64,000 bases of DNA, taken from NCBI RefSeq assembly GCF_021390935.1, contig NZ_JAJPUI010000007.1, positions 62,001 to 126,000 on the forward strand, given 5' to 3'. The notes under the pieces are model-generated. The model was not told where the DNA came from. It saw only the letters and a list, made by a program, of their open reading frames with translations, and did no database searches. The translations under genes and the position numbers were made by a program. This stretch comes from Streptomyces sp. CC228A (lineage in GTDB: Bacteria > Actinomycetota > Actinomycetes > Streptomycetales > Streptomycetaceae). Positions 18,453 to 26,665 of this stretch are shown one piece after another; the stretch's first letter is position 1; each line of letters starts with the position of its first letter.

Positions 18453-19454
18453 TCAGAGTAGGAAACCCGCGGGGAAGGGGTCGTCCGGGTCCAGGAAGTA
18501 CTGGGCCGTGCCGGTGATCCAGGCCCGTCCGGTGACGGTGGGCACGACCGCGGGCAGCCCGCCGACCGACGTCTCGGCGACGAGCCGCCCGGTGAAGCGG
18601 GTGCCGATGAACGACTCGTTGACGAAGTCCCGGCCGAGGGGCAGCTCGTCGCGGGCGTGCAGCTGCGCCATGCGCGCCGAGGTGCCGGTGCCGCAGGGCG
18701 AGCGGTCGAACCAGCCGGGGTGGATGGCCATGGCGTGCCGGGAGTGGGCGGCGTCCGAGCCGGGCGCCGCCAGGTAGACGTGCTTGAGGCCGCCGATCTC
18801 CGGGTTCTCCGGGTGGACCGGCCGGTCCGCGGCGTTGACGGCGTCCATGACGGCGAGGCCGGCCGACAGCAGGTCGTCCTTGCGGGCCCGGTCGAACGGC
18901 AGCCCCAGCGCGTCGAGGGGGACGAAGGCGTAGAAGTTGCCGCCGTAGGCCAGGTCGTAGGTGACGGTGCCGTAGCCCGGCACGTCGACCTTGCGGTCCA
19001 GGGCGACGCTGAAGGCGGGGACGTTGGTGAGGGTGACGGCCTTCGCGGCGCCGTCCTCGACGTGCACGTCCACCGCGACCAGGCCGGCCGGGGTGTCGAG
19101 GCGGACGGTCGTGACGGGTTCGGCCACCGGCACCATGCCGGTCTCGACGAGGACGGTCGCGACGCCGATGGTGCCGTGGCCGCACATGGGGAGGGCTCCG
19201 GACACCTCGATGTAGAGCACGCCGTAGTCCGCGTCCGGCCGGGTGGGCGGCTGGAGGATGGCCCCGCTCATCGCGGAGTGGCCGCGCGGCTCGTACATCA
19301 GGAGGGTGCGCAGGTGGTCGAGCCGGTCGACGAGGTGGCGGCGCCGCTCGGCCATGGTGGCGCCGGGCAGGACCCCGACGCCGCCGGTGATGACGCGGGT
19401 GGGCATGCCCTCGGTGTGCGAGTCGACCGCGTGGAAGACGTGGCGGGTGCGCAT
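18453..19454 (-). CDS. 4-hydroxyproline 2-epimerase (proline racemase family)
   Basis: Interconverts trans-4-hydroxy-L-proline and cis-4-hydroxy-D-proline, the first step of hydroxyproline use. The 333-residue protein keeps both catalytic cysteines: Cys91 in PMCGHGTIG and Cys254 in SPCGTGTSA. Dehydratases of the family replace the second Cys with Thr, so an epimerase (or proline racemase) is favoured. Neighbouring D-hydroxyproline dehydrogenase and deaminase genes favour hydroxyproline over proline. A 50-base gap separates it from the regulator gene downstream, and a 670-base repeat-filled gap separates it from the deaminase upstream. Confidence 0.88.
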   Translation of the reverse strand: MRTRHVFHAVDSHTEGMPTRVITGGVGVLPGATMAERRRHLVDRLDHLRTLLMYEPRGHSAMSGAILQPPTRPDADYGVLYIEVSGALPMCGHGTIGVATVLVETGMVPVAEPVTTVRLDTPAGLVAVDVHVEDGAAKAVTLTNVPAFSVALDRKVDVPGYGTVTYDLAYGGNFYAFVPLDALGLPFDRARKDDLLSAGLAVMDAVNAADRPVHPENPEIGGLKHVYLAAPGSDAAHSRHAMAIHPGWFDRSPCGTGTSARMAQLHARDELPLGRDFVNESFIGTRFTGRLVAETSVGGLPAVVPTVTGRAWITGTAQYFLDPDDPFPAGFLL

Positions 19455-19599
19455 CGGGTCTCCTGTTCGGGGTCCGTGAGGTGGTGGGTGGGCGAGGGGT
19501 GGGGCGGGGTGCGCCCGCCGGTGGTCGGGCGCGTCGCCCGGTGGTCGGGGCGGGCGGCTGCCCGGCGGCCGGGAAGGGGGCCGGCGTCAGGGAGCCCCC

Positions 19600-19985
19600 G
19601 CCAGGTAGAGCCTCCCCCGGCAGGGGCCGCCGCCGGGAGGCGCCCCGCCATCGTGCCGCCGCCGGGCCTCACCCCGCCAGACGCGTCACCGGCAGGCGCC
19701 CTCCCCTGCCAGGCGCGTCCCTGGCAGGGCCTCCCGGCAGGCGCATCTCTGGCAGGGCCTCCCCCGGCAGGCACGTCCCTGGCAGAGCCTCCCCCAGCAG
19801 GCACGTCCCTGGCAGGGCCTCCCCCGGCAGGCACATCCCCGGCAGGCGCATCCCTGGCAGGCGCATCCCCTGGCAGGCACATCCCCGGCAGACGCATCCC
19901 TGGCAGGGCCTCCCCCAGCAGGCGCGTCCCCGGCAGGCGCATCCCCGCCAGGCGCATCCCCGGCAGGCGCGTCCCCGCCGGGGTC
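19600..19985. repeat. Minisatellite of ~15-bp units (core GGCAGGCGCATCCC)
   Basis: More than twenty imperfect, near head-to-tail copies of a unit of about 15 bases, variants of CCGGCAGGCGCATCC and CCTGGCAGGGCCTCC, fill the gap between the epimerase and the DapA-like gene. Because 15 is a multiple of three, every frame shows false pentapeptide-like repeats (PGMRL, GRRIP). None has a credible start or codon bias, so I treat it as non-coding variable-number repeat DNA. Confidence 0.8.
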
Positions 19986-20127
19986 TCTCCCCCGTCAGAG
20001 GCGTCGCCCCGGCCTCCATGGGGCGCAACCTCGGCCTTCGCGGGTCGTGTTCCCGACCGCCCGCCGGTCGTACGCCGGGGACGACGCGCCGCCAGGACGG
20101 CCGCCCGCCGGGGGCCGCCGCGCGGGG

Positions 20128-21066
20128 TCAGTCCGCGATGCGGTCCATGCCCTCGGCGAGGGCCTTCTCGGTGGCGGCGCGGACGAGGGCGGCCTGCTCC
20201 TCCGTCAGTGGCGCGCGCGGCGGGCGGGTGGGGCCGCCGGGGCGTCCGGCGATGTCCATGGACAGTTTGATGGCCTGCACGAACTCGGTCTTCGAGTCCC
20301 AGCGCAGCAGCGGGTGCAGGGCCCGGTACAGCGGCAGGGCGAGGTCCAGGTCCTGGGCGACGGCCGCACGGTACAGCGCGGCGCAGGCGCCGGGCAGCGC
20401 GTTGGGGTAGCCCGCGATCCAGCCGGCCGCGCCGGCGAGGGCGAGCTCCAGCAGCACGTCGTCGGCGCCGACCAGCAGGTCCAGTTCGGGGGCGAGTTCG
20501 GCGAGCTCGTAGGCGCGGCGGACGTCTCCGCTGAACTCCTTCACCGCGACGATCGAGCCGTCGGCGTGGATCCGGGCGAGCAGTTCGGGCGTGAGGTCGA
20601 CCTTGGTGTCGTACGGGTTGTTGTAGGCGACGACCGGGACGCCGGCCTTGGCGACCTCGCTGTAGTGGGCGCGGACGGCCGCGTCGTCGGCGCGGTAGGC
20701 GTTGGGCGGCAGGAGGAGGACGGAGCCGCAGCCGAGTTCGGCGGCCTGCTCGGCCCAGCGGCGGGACTCGGCGCTGCCGTAGGCGGCCACGCCGGGCATG
20801 ACACGGGCGCCGTCGCCGGCCGCGTCGACGGCGGTGCGCACGACGCGGGCCCGCTCGTCGTCGGTGAGGGTCTGGTACTCGCCGAGGGAGCCGTTGGGGA
20901 CGACGCCGTCGCAGCCGTCGGCGATCAGCCGGGCGACGTGCTCGGCGTACGCGTCGTAGTCGACGGACAGGTCGTCGCGCAGGGGCAGCGCGGTGGCGAC
21001 CATGATGCCGTGCCAGGGGCGCGTGCGGGTGTCGGCGGGGGCGCCGGTGGGCCGGGTGGTGCTCAT
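20128..21066 (-). CDS. Dihydrodipicolinate synthase-family enzyme, likely pyrroline-4-hydroxy-2-carboxylate deaminase
   Basis: A 312-residue class I aldolase-fold lyase. The Schiff-base lysine is Lys176 in AVKEFSGD, with the Tyr relay in VAYNNPY (148-152) and the substrate loop PNGSLGEYQTLT near 57-67. In hydroxyproline clusters this family deaminates delta-1-pyrroline-4-hydroxy-2-carboxylate to alpha-ketoglutarate semialdehyde, releasing ammonia. Its ATG overlaps the stop of the FAD subunit gene by four bases, so it belongs to the same operon. An aldehyde dehydrogenase for the next step is not in the window. Confidence 0.85.
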   Translation of the reverse strand: MSTTRPTGAPADTRTRPWHGIMVATALPLRDDLSVDYDAYAEHVARLIADGCDGVVPNGSLGEYQTLTDDERARVVRTAVDAAGDGARVMPGVAAYGSAESRRWAEQAAELGCGSVLLLPPNAYRADDAAVRAHYSEVAKAGVPVVAYNNPYDTKVDLTPELLARIHADGSIVAVKEFSGDVRRAYELAELAPELDLLVGADDVLLELALAGAAGWIAGYPNALPGACAALYRAAVAQDLDLALPLYRALHPLLRWDSKTEFVQAIKLSMDIAGRPGGPTRPPRAPLTEEQAALVRAATEKALAEGMDRIAD

Positions 21067-22529
21067 GCGGGGGCTCCTTCGTGGGTGTCCGGCGGTTCGG
21101 GCAGCCGGGCCAGGTGGCTCAGGGGGACGGGGCAGGACAGCGGGCGCCGGTCGGGCGCGGGCTCCGCTCCGGCGAGGCGGGCGACGGCCTGGCCGCACAC
21201 GCGGCCCTGGCACCAGCCCATGCCGGCGCGGGTGAGCAGTTTGACGGTGCGGGCGTCGTGGGCGCCGAGGTCGGTGACGGCCTCGCGGATCCGGTCGGCG
21301 GTGACCTCCTCGCAGCGGCACACCTCGGTGTCGTCGCGGAGCCAGTCGGCCCATCCGGCGCCGGGCCGGTGGGCGGCGGCCATCGCGTCGGCGAAGGCCC
21401 GCAGGCGGTCGCGGCGCCGGGTGAGGGCGGCGGTGCGGCGCGGGTCGCGGGGGTGCCCCGCAGGGCGCGGGCGACGGCTGCCGCGGCGATCTCGCCTTCG
21501 GTGAGGGCCAGTTCGGCGCCGCCGACGCCGCCGGTCTCGCCCGCGGCCCAGACGCCCGGCACGGAGGTGGCCTGGTCGGTGTCGAGTGCGAGGGCGGGGG
21601 TGCCGTCGGGGGTGCGGCGGGTGGCGCAGCCGAGGCCGGTGGCGAGTTCGAGCTGCGGGACGAGGCCGTGGCCGACGGCGAGGGCGTCGCAGGGGATGCG
21701 CCGGGCGGTGCCGGGTACGGGCCGCCAGTCGGGGTCGAGGCGGGTGACGGTGACGGCTTCGACGCGGGTCGTGCCGTGGGCCGCGGTGACGGCGTGCCGG
21801 GTGAGCAGGCGGGTGCCGTGCCGGAGCAGCGCGCCGCCGTGGAGGGCGCCCTCGGCGAGCTTGCCGGGGTTGCGTGCGAGGGCGGGCAGCCGGCGTGCGT
21901 ACGCGGTGTAGTCGGCGGCTTCGACGACGGCGGGCACCCGGGCGCCCGCGGCGGCGAGGGAGCCGGCCGTGGCGAGGAGGAGCGGTCCGCTGCCGGCGAC
22001 GACGATCCTCCCCGGGCCCGCGGCTGCGCCGGGGACGTTCCGAGGCCGGGCAGGGCGAGCCCGGACTTCAGCATGGCCTGGGCGCCGCCCGCGGCGACGA
22101 CGCCGGGCAGGGTCCAGCCGGGGAAGGGCAGGTGGCGTTCGTAGGCGCCGGTGGCGAGGAGCACGGCCCGGGCCCGTACGGTGGCGGGCGTCTCGTCGGG
22201 TCCCGCGACGGCGTGCAGCGTCCAGTGGCCGTGGCCGGTGCCGTCGCGGACGACGGTCCAGACGTGGTGGAAGGGCAGGTGGGTGACGCGGCCGGCGGCG
22301 CGGTGGGCGTCGAGGCGGCGGGCCCGGGTGGTGAAGTGCCGCCACCCGTGGTGCAGGGCCTCGGGCCGCCGGGCGCGCAGTGCGGGGGCGGGGTGCCGGT
22401 AGAACTGGCCGCCGGGCCGTTCGCCGGCGTCGAGGAGGGTGACGGAGAGCCCGAGGTCGGCGGCGGTGACGGCGGCGGCGAGGCCGGCGGGGCCGGCGCC
22501 GACGACGGCGAGGTCAGCGGGGCTGTCAT
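21063..22529 (-). CDS. D-hydroxyproline dehydrogenase FAD subunit (LhpF/HcnB-like), frameshifted
   Basis: An FAD/NAD-binding protein: VVGAGPAGLAAAVTAADLG near the N-terminus, a second dinucleotide site (VVAGSGPLLLATAGSLAAAG), GVWAAGETGG, and a C-terminal BFD-like [2Fe-2S] module with CRCEEVT and MGWCQGRVCG. Such subunits pass electrons from D-hydroxyproline. The frame is broken near 22519-22522, 22041 and 21449-21453. One added base at each of these short G or C runs restores a continuous protein of about 489 residues starting MTAPADLAVVGAGPAG. These look like assembly errors. It overlaps its neighbours at both ends. Confidence 0.8.
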
Positions 22530-22836
22530 GGCCGGTGCCCTCCTGGGTGGTGACGGTGTCGCCGGGGCGGACGGGGATCAGGCAGGCGCGCTGGTTGGGG
22601 CGGCCGTTGACGGTGGCGAGGCAGTCGTAGCAGCTGCCGATGCCGCAGAACGCGCCGCGCGGCGCCCCGCCGCCGCGGGTGGTCCGCCAGGAGAGGATCC
22701 CGGCGGCCCACAGGGCGGCGGCGAGGGTCTGCCCGGGGAGCGCGGTGAGGGTGCGCCCGTCGAAGGTGAAGGGGTACGGCTCGGCGGGTTCGGCCCGTAC
22801 GAGGCGGAGGGGGCCGGTGCGCGGGGGGCGGCTCAT
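22514..22836 (-). CDS. [2Fe-2S] ferredoxin-like subunit of D-hydroxyproline dehydrogenase (LhpE/HcnA-like)
   Basis: About 107 residues with the Fer2_4 pattern: FTFDGRTLTALPGQTLAAALWAAG, then CGIGSCYDCLATVNG and the fourth Cys in RACLIPV. It supplies the electron-transfer cluster of the dehydrogenase. As sequenced it runs without a stop into the FAD subunit frame. Adding one C to the run at 22519-22522 gives both a TGA at 22514-22516 and a start for the next protein, so two overlapping genes are much more likely than a fusion. ATGA overlap with the oxidase-like gene upstream. Confidence 0.75.
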
Positions 22837-24005
22837 CGGGCGGCTCCGAGGAAGCGGTCGGGGCGGAACGGCGCGGGGTCCAGGGGCGGTTCCCCGCCGC
22901 GCAGGGCGGCGGTGACGAGGAGGCCGGTGGCGGGGGCGAGGCCGATGCCGGCGCCTTCGTGGCCGCAGGCGTGGTGCAGGCCGGGGACGCGCGGGTCGGG
23001 GCCGATGGCGGGGAGGTGGTCGGGCAGGTAGGGCCGGAAGCCGCAGTAGGCGCGCAGGGCGCGGGCGTCGGCGAGGACGGGGAAGAGGGCGGCGGCCTGC
23101 CGTGCGAGGCGGCGCAGGGCCTCCGTCGAGAGGGTGCGGTCGTAGCCGACGCGTTCGCGGGTGGCGCCGATGAGGACGGGCCCGGCGGGGGTGCCCTCGA
23201 CCACCGCGGAGGACTGAAGGCCGGCCGAGCCGCTGGCGACGTCCGCGACGTAGTCGGCGGCGTAGACCTTGTGGCGGATCAGCCGGGGCGGGAGGGGTTC
23301 GGTGACGAGGACGAAGCCGCGCCGGGGCAGCACGGGCAGGTGGGTGCCGGCGAGTGCGGCGAGGTCGCCGCCCCAGGGGCCGGCGGCGTTGACGACGGCC
23401 GGGGCGTGCAGGTCGCCGCGCGGGGTGCGGACGCCGCGGACCGCGCCGCGCGGGCCGGTGAGGACGGCGGTGACCTCCTCGCCGAGCCGTACCGCCGCTC
23501 CGGCGCGGCGGGCGGCGCGCAGCAGGGCCGCCGCCGCGCGGGCGGGCTGGACCTGGGCGTCCTGCGGGTAGTGGACGCCGCCTGCGAGGCCGGGCGCCAG
23601 GTGCGGTTCGCGGTCGCGGAGTCCGGCCGCGGGCACGTCGTGCGCCGCGACGCCGGCTTTCCGCTGGCCGTCCGCGAAGGTGCGGAGCGCGGCGAGAGCG
23701 GTCTCGTCCGACGCGATGACGAGGCCGCCCTTGGGCTCGTACTCGATGCCGGCCTCCGGGGGGAGGGACGCGGCGAGTTCGCGCCAGAGCCGGGTGGACA
23801 GGAGCGCGAGGTCGAGCTCGGGTCCGGTCTTGTCGGAGACGAGGAGGTTGCCTTCGCCGGCCCCGGTGGTGCCGCCGGCGACGGGGCCGCGGTCGACGAC
23901 GGCGACGGAGAGGCCGGAGCGGGCCGCGTAGTAGGCGCAGGCCGCCCCGACGACTCCGGCGCCGACGATCACGGCGTCGAAGGTGGGGAGGTGTCTCGTG
24001 GGCAC
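22833..24005 (-). CDS. FAD-dependent D-amino acid oxidoreductase (D-hydroxyproline dehydrogenase catalytic subunit, LhpB-like)
   Basis: A 390-residue DAO-family flavoprotein: FDAVIVGAGVVGAACAYYAA as the FAD-binding fold, GGTTGAGEGNL, then GFRPYLPDHLPAIGPDP and HHACGHEGAGIGLAPATG near the C-terminus, the conserved end of glycine/D-amino acid oxidases. It should oxidise cis-4-hydroxy-D-proline to the pyrroline carboxylate and pass electrons to the two partner subunits encoded immediately downstream. The GTG start at 24005 is chosen for its position before the FAD fold; the ribosome binding site is weak. First gene of the operon, with an operator-like motif ten bases upstream. Confidence 0.85.
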   Translation of the reverse strand: MPTRHLPTFDAVIVGAGVVGAACAYYAARSGLSVAVVDRGPVAGGTTGAGEGNLLVSDKTGPELDLALLSTRLWRELAASLPPEAGIEYEPKGGLVIASDETALAALRTFADGQRKAGVAAHDVPAAGLRDREPHLAPGLAGGVHYPQDAQVQPARAAAALLRAARRAGAAVRLGEEVTAVLTGPRGAVRGVRTPRGDLHAPAVVNAAGPWGGDLAALAGTHLPVLPRRGFVLVTEPLPPRLIRHKVYAADYVADVASGSAGLQSSAVVEGTPAGPVLIGATRERVGYDRTLSTEALRRLARQAAALFPVLADARALRAYCGFRPYLPDHLPAIGPDPRVPGLHHACGHEGAGIGLAPATGLLVTAALRGGEPPLDPAPFRPDRFLGAAR

Positions 24006-24014
24006 AGCAGTAAT

Positions 24015-24023
24015 ATTTCACAT
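24015..24023. promoter_or_regulatory. Operator-like motif upstream of the dehydrogenase operon
   Basis: ATTTCACAT here is the reverse complement of ATGTGAAAT at 26620-26628; the match extends loosely to a following xxxxACTG on both copies. The site is ten bases upstream of the first operon gene. It is the best shared candidate for binding by the cluster's GntR-FCD protein. Confidence 0.45.
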
Positions 24024-24070
24024 GGCACTGTGTGCCCACAAGACCCGTCCGCGCGGGAACGCCGCGCCGG

Positions 24071-26476
24071 TCACCTCTTCAGCGGGCCCTCGCAGGTGTA
24101 CGAGGAGGTTCCCGCGGTCCGGTCGTCCCAGACGTCCACCGGGCCGAAGGAGCAGTTCATGTCCGCCAGGTTGGGTGAGGCGGCCGCCGCGCGGTCGAGC
24201 AGGAAGTAGTCGACCGTCTCGGACATGTCCTTGAACACCTGGTCGGCGCTGCCGGCGTCGGCGAGCCAGGAGGTGATCCGGCCGCTGCACGTGAAGCGCG
24301 GCATGCCGGTGTCGCCGTTGCCGGTGCACTCCGGGGTGTTGGAGGTCGCGCCGGCGAACGCGTCGCGGACGGCGTCGGCCGTGGTCTCCCGCAGGCCGTC
24401 GTTCGGGGTGTAGGCGGTGTCGGGGACGAACAGGTCGGGCAGCCGCTCGATCTGCGCGTCGAGGAAGGCGTCGTAGCCGCGCTGGACACCCGCGTCCCGG
24501 CTCAGCCGGCCGCGCCAGGCGTCGAAGGCGGCCGGGTCGTCGGCGCGCAGGTGGCCGTACATCTCCCGGAGAAGGGAGGGCCGCTCCGTCCACAGGTACT
24601 CGAAGAACGTGCCGGCGTACGCGTAGAAGCGGAAGCCGTCGCCGCCGTACGTGGCGTGCAGGATCTGGTCGACGGTCATACGGGGCCCGCCGCCGGCGGT
24701 GTCCCTGACGACGCTCTCCACAAGGGACTTGCGCACGGCGACGCCGTCGTCGCGCGTGGCCCCGTCGAAGAACTCGGCCGTGCCCTCGTCCATGGCGGTG
24801 GTGCGGTCGCCCTGGTACCAGGGGCCCTCGCCGAAGTAGCCGGGCACCGCCCAGCGGCCGTTGAGGTAGTGCACGTACTCGTGGCGGAACAGCTCCTCCA
24901 GCGTGAGGCGCGAGTCCTGCGGGACGCGCCGCTGGTAGGTGTAGAAGGTGGCGCCGCGCTCGATGTAGATGCCGCCGTTGTCCGTACCCATCCCGGTGAG
25001 CAGCGGGTGGTAGGTCTCGTAGTCGGCCCGGGAGGCGTACAGCACGACGTTGAGGGCGGCGTTGGTGTCGCCGGCGAGCGGCGTGTCGGTGCCGAGGACG
25101 CGGTGGAACTGCGCCTTGACCTGCTTGGTGGCGTAGTACAGCTGGTCTACGGTGGCGCGGTCGAGGCCGGTGCGCACCTTGAGGGCGCCGTTGTCGTAGG
25201 CGTACGTGTGGGGGAACAGCATCCGCTCGATGTCGTCCTTGCAGACGCCGTACGGCTCGCACGCGTCGTAGTGGTCGAGCCAGGAGGCGATCTTGGCCCA
25301 CGGCTCGCTGCCGCGGCCGAAGCGGGTGGTCACCGTCTTCAGCAGGGAGCCCAGGTCGGAGACGATCCCGTCGCGCAGGGAGTCGATCTGACCGAACCGG
25401 CCGTACTCGGACAGCGCGTCGCGCACGACCCACTCGTTGGGCGTGCCCTTGAGGTGGGTGCGGTACGCGAACCGCTTGAACGCGTCGCGGTAGCGCGGGT
25501 CGGCGGCGACGGCGTCGCGGAAGGCGCGGTCGTCGTTGCCGGGGTAGATCCCCAGGTAGTTGACGGACAGCGCGGCCAGGGCGGCGCCGCCCCAGTGCGG
25601 GTCGCCGTAGGTGCCGGGGTAGTACACGTCCATGGTGGCCAGCACCTTGCGGATGAGGCCGAGCTGCGAGTGGCGCAGGCCCTTGGCGCTGCCGGCGTAG
25701 AGCGCCTCGCGGAGGGTCTGGGCGTTGGTCGCGGTCTCGTCGAAGGTGCGGGGCGCGGTGCCGAAGGCGGCGATGGCGCGCCGCATGGCGCCGGCGGTGG
25801 GCTCGTCGGTGACGTCGATCTCCTCGCGCGAGAAGTCGTGGTACACGACGGCGTGGAGGTAGGTGAACATCTCCAGCAGGTTGCTGGAGTTGGAGCCGTC
25901 GTGCTGCCCGGCGAGCGCGGTGGCGCGCTGCGACACGGCCTGGACGTGGGCGTCGGACATGACGGGCGCGAGACGGGCGTCCCAGGTCCAGATCACGTCG
26001 CGCAGGCAGCCGTCGGCGGTGACCGCGCCGTCGCCGAGGAAGTCCGCGAAGGCTTCGGGCGCGAGCCCGGTGATCCCGTCGAGCGTGCAGGGGGCGCCCG
26101 CGGCGGTGCGCTGCGCGGCGGCCGCCGCGCGTGCGGGCGCGGCGCCGTCCGGAGTGCCGGCGCCGTCCGGGGTGTGCCGGCCGGGGGTGCTGCCGCCGGG
26201 CTCGCGCTCGCCGGGGGCCTTCGCGGTGGGCGGGGCGGGCTCGGGGGCCCTGCCCAGGCGGAGGACCTCGTCATGGGGGTGCGGGTCCGCGGCGGCCGGG
26301 CCCGCGGCGGGGGCGGTGCGGCTCACCGGCGGGGCGGCCTCGGCGGCGGCGGCCCGGTCGGCCAGCACGGTGCCTCCGGCCGTGCCGAGCAGCGCCGTGG
26401 CCACGGCGGTGGCGAGCAGCGCCGCGCGCAGCGACCGGGGCCGGGATATGCGGCGGTTGGGGGGTCTGTGGGACAC
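24071..26476 (-). CDS. Secreted collagenase (peptidase family M9)
   Basis: An 801-residue secreted zinc metalloprotease that cuts triple-helical collagen. A signal peptide (RSLRAALLATAVATALLGTAGG) and a long Ala/Pro-rich linker precede the M9 activator and catalytic domains. The zinc site is HEYVH (about residue 530) with the third ligand in DEGTAEFFDG about 30 residues on; TGMGTDNGGIYIERGATFYTY is the expected preceding strand. The GTG at 26476 has GAGGAG eight bases before it. It lies directly upstream of the hydroxyproline operon and is divergent from an Xaa-Pro peptidase, consistent with collagen feeding. No collagen-binding C-terminal domains are present. Confidence 0.92.
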   Translation of the reverse strand: MSHRPPNRRISRPRSLRAALLATAVATALLGTAGGTVLADRAAAAEAAPPVSRTAPAAGPAAADPHPHDEVLRLGRAPEPAPPTAKAPGEREPGGSTPGRHTPDGAGTPDGAAPARAAAAAQRTAAGAPCTLDGITGLAPEAFADFLGDGAVTADGCLRDVIWTWDARLAPVMSDAHVQAVSQRATALAGQHDGSNSSNLLEMFTYLHAVVYHDFSREEIDVTDEPTAGAMRRAIAAFGTAPRTFDETATNAQTLREALYAGSAKGLRHSQLGLIRKVLATMDVYYPGTYGDPHWGGAALAALSVNYLGIYPGNDDRAFRDAVAADPRYRDAFKRFAYRTHLKGTPNEWVVRDALSEYGRFGQIDSLRDGIVSDLGSLLKTVTTRFGRGSEPWAKIASWLDHYDACEPYGVCKDDIERMLFPHTYAYDNGALKVRTGLDRATVDQLYYATKQVKAQFHRVLGTDTPLAGDTNAALNVVLYASRADYETYHPLLTGMGTDNGGIYIERGATFYTYQRRVPQDSRLTLEELFRHEYVHYLNGRWAVPGYFGEGPWYQGDRTTAMDEGTAEFFDGATRDDGVAVRKSLVESVVRDTAGGGPRMTVDQILHATYGGDGFRFYAYAGTFFEYLWTERPSLLREMYGHLRADDPAAFDAWRGRLSRDAGVQRGYDAFLDAQIERLPDLFVPDTAYTPNDGLRETTADAVRDAFAGATSNTPECTGNGDTGMPRFTCSGRITSWLADAGSADQVFKDMSETVDYFLLDRAAAASPNLADMNCSFGPVDVWDDRTAGTSSYTCEGPLKR

Positions 26477-26596
26477 CTTGCGGCTCCTCTGGGTGTGTGG
26501 GAGGTGGGTGGGGGATGCGCTCGCGACCGGTGTCCGGGCGCGAACGTCCGCATTGCAGCGCGCAGTTGACGCCCGAGTTGAAGCGTCCATGCCACT

Positions 26597-26631
26597 GCAA
26601 TGTGAGCTGTAACATAGTAATGTGAAATTGC
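26597..26631. promoter_or_regulatory. Operator-like inverted repeat between collagenase and Xaa-Pro peptidase
   Basis: In this 189-base divergent promoter, GCAAT (26597-26601) and ATTGC (26627-26631) bracket an AT-rich core that is unusual in the GC-rich surroundings. It includes ATGTGAAAT (26620-26628), the motif shared with the dehydrogenase promoter at 24015. It could let one regulator control both divergent genes. Confidence 0.5.
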
Positions 26632-26665
26632 ACTGACAACCCCTCAACGCGTTCTGGAGCCCGCG

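Noticed and set aside
18453..19454. trans-3-hydroxyproline dehydratase
   Set aside because: Those enzymes have Thr in place of the second catalytic Cys; this protein keeps Cys254 in SPCGTG.
19600..19985. A pentapeptide-repeat protein gene
   Set aside because: Repeat-like peptides appear in all frames on both strands because the unit is a multiple of three. No ribosome binding site or codon bias is seen.
20128..24039. A 1303-codon open frame on the minus strand covering several hydroxyproline genes
   Set aside because: It joins pieces of true genes in shifted frames. The start/stop overlaps and domain boundaries show separate deaminase, FAD subunit, iron-sulphur subunit and oxidoreductase genes.
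24551..26569. A 672-codon plus-strand open frame opposite the collagenase
   Set aside because: Shadow of the collagenase gene. It has no domain and repeats the usual Val/Gly/Ala bias of antisense frames here.
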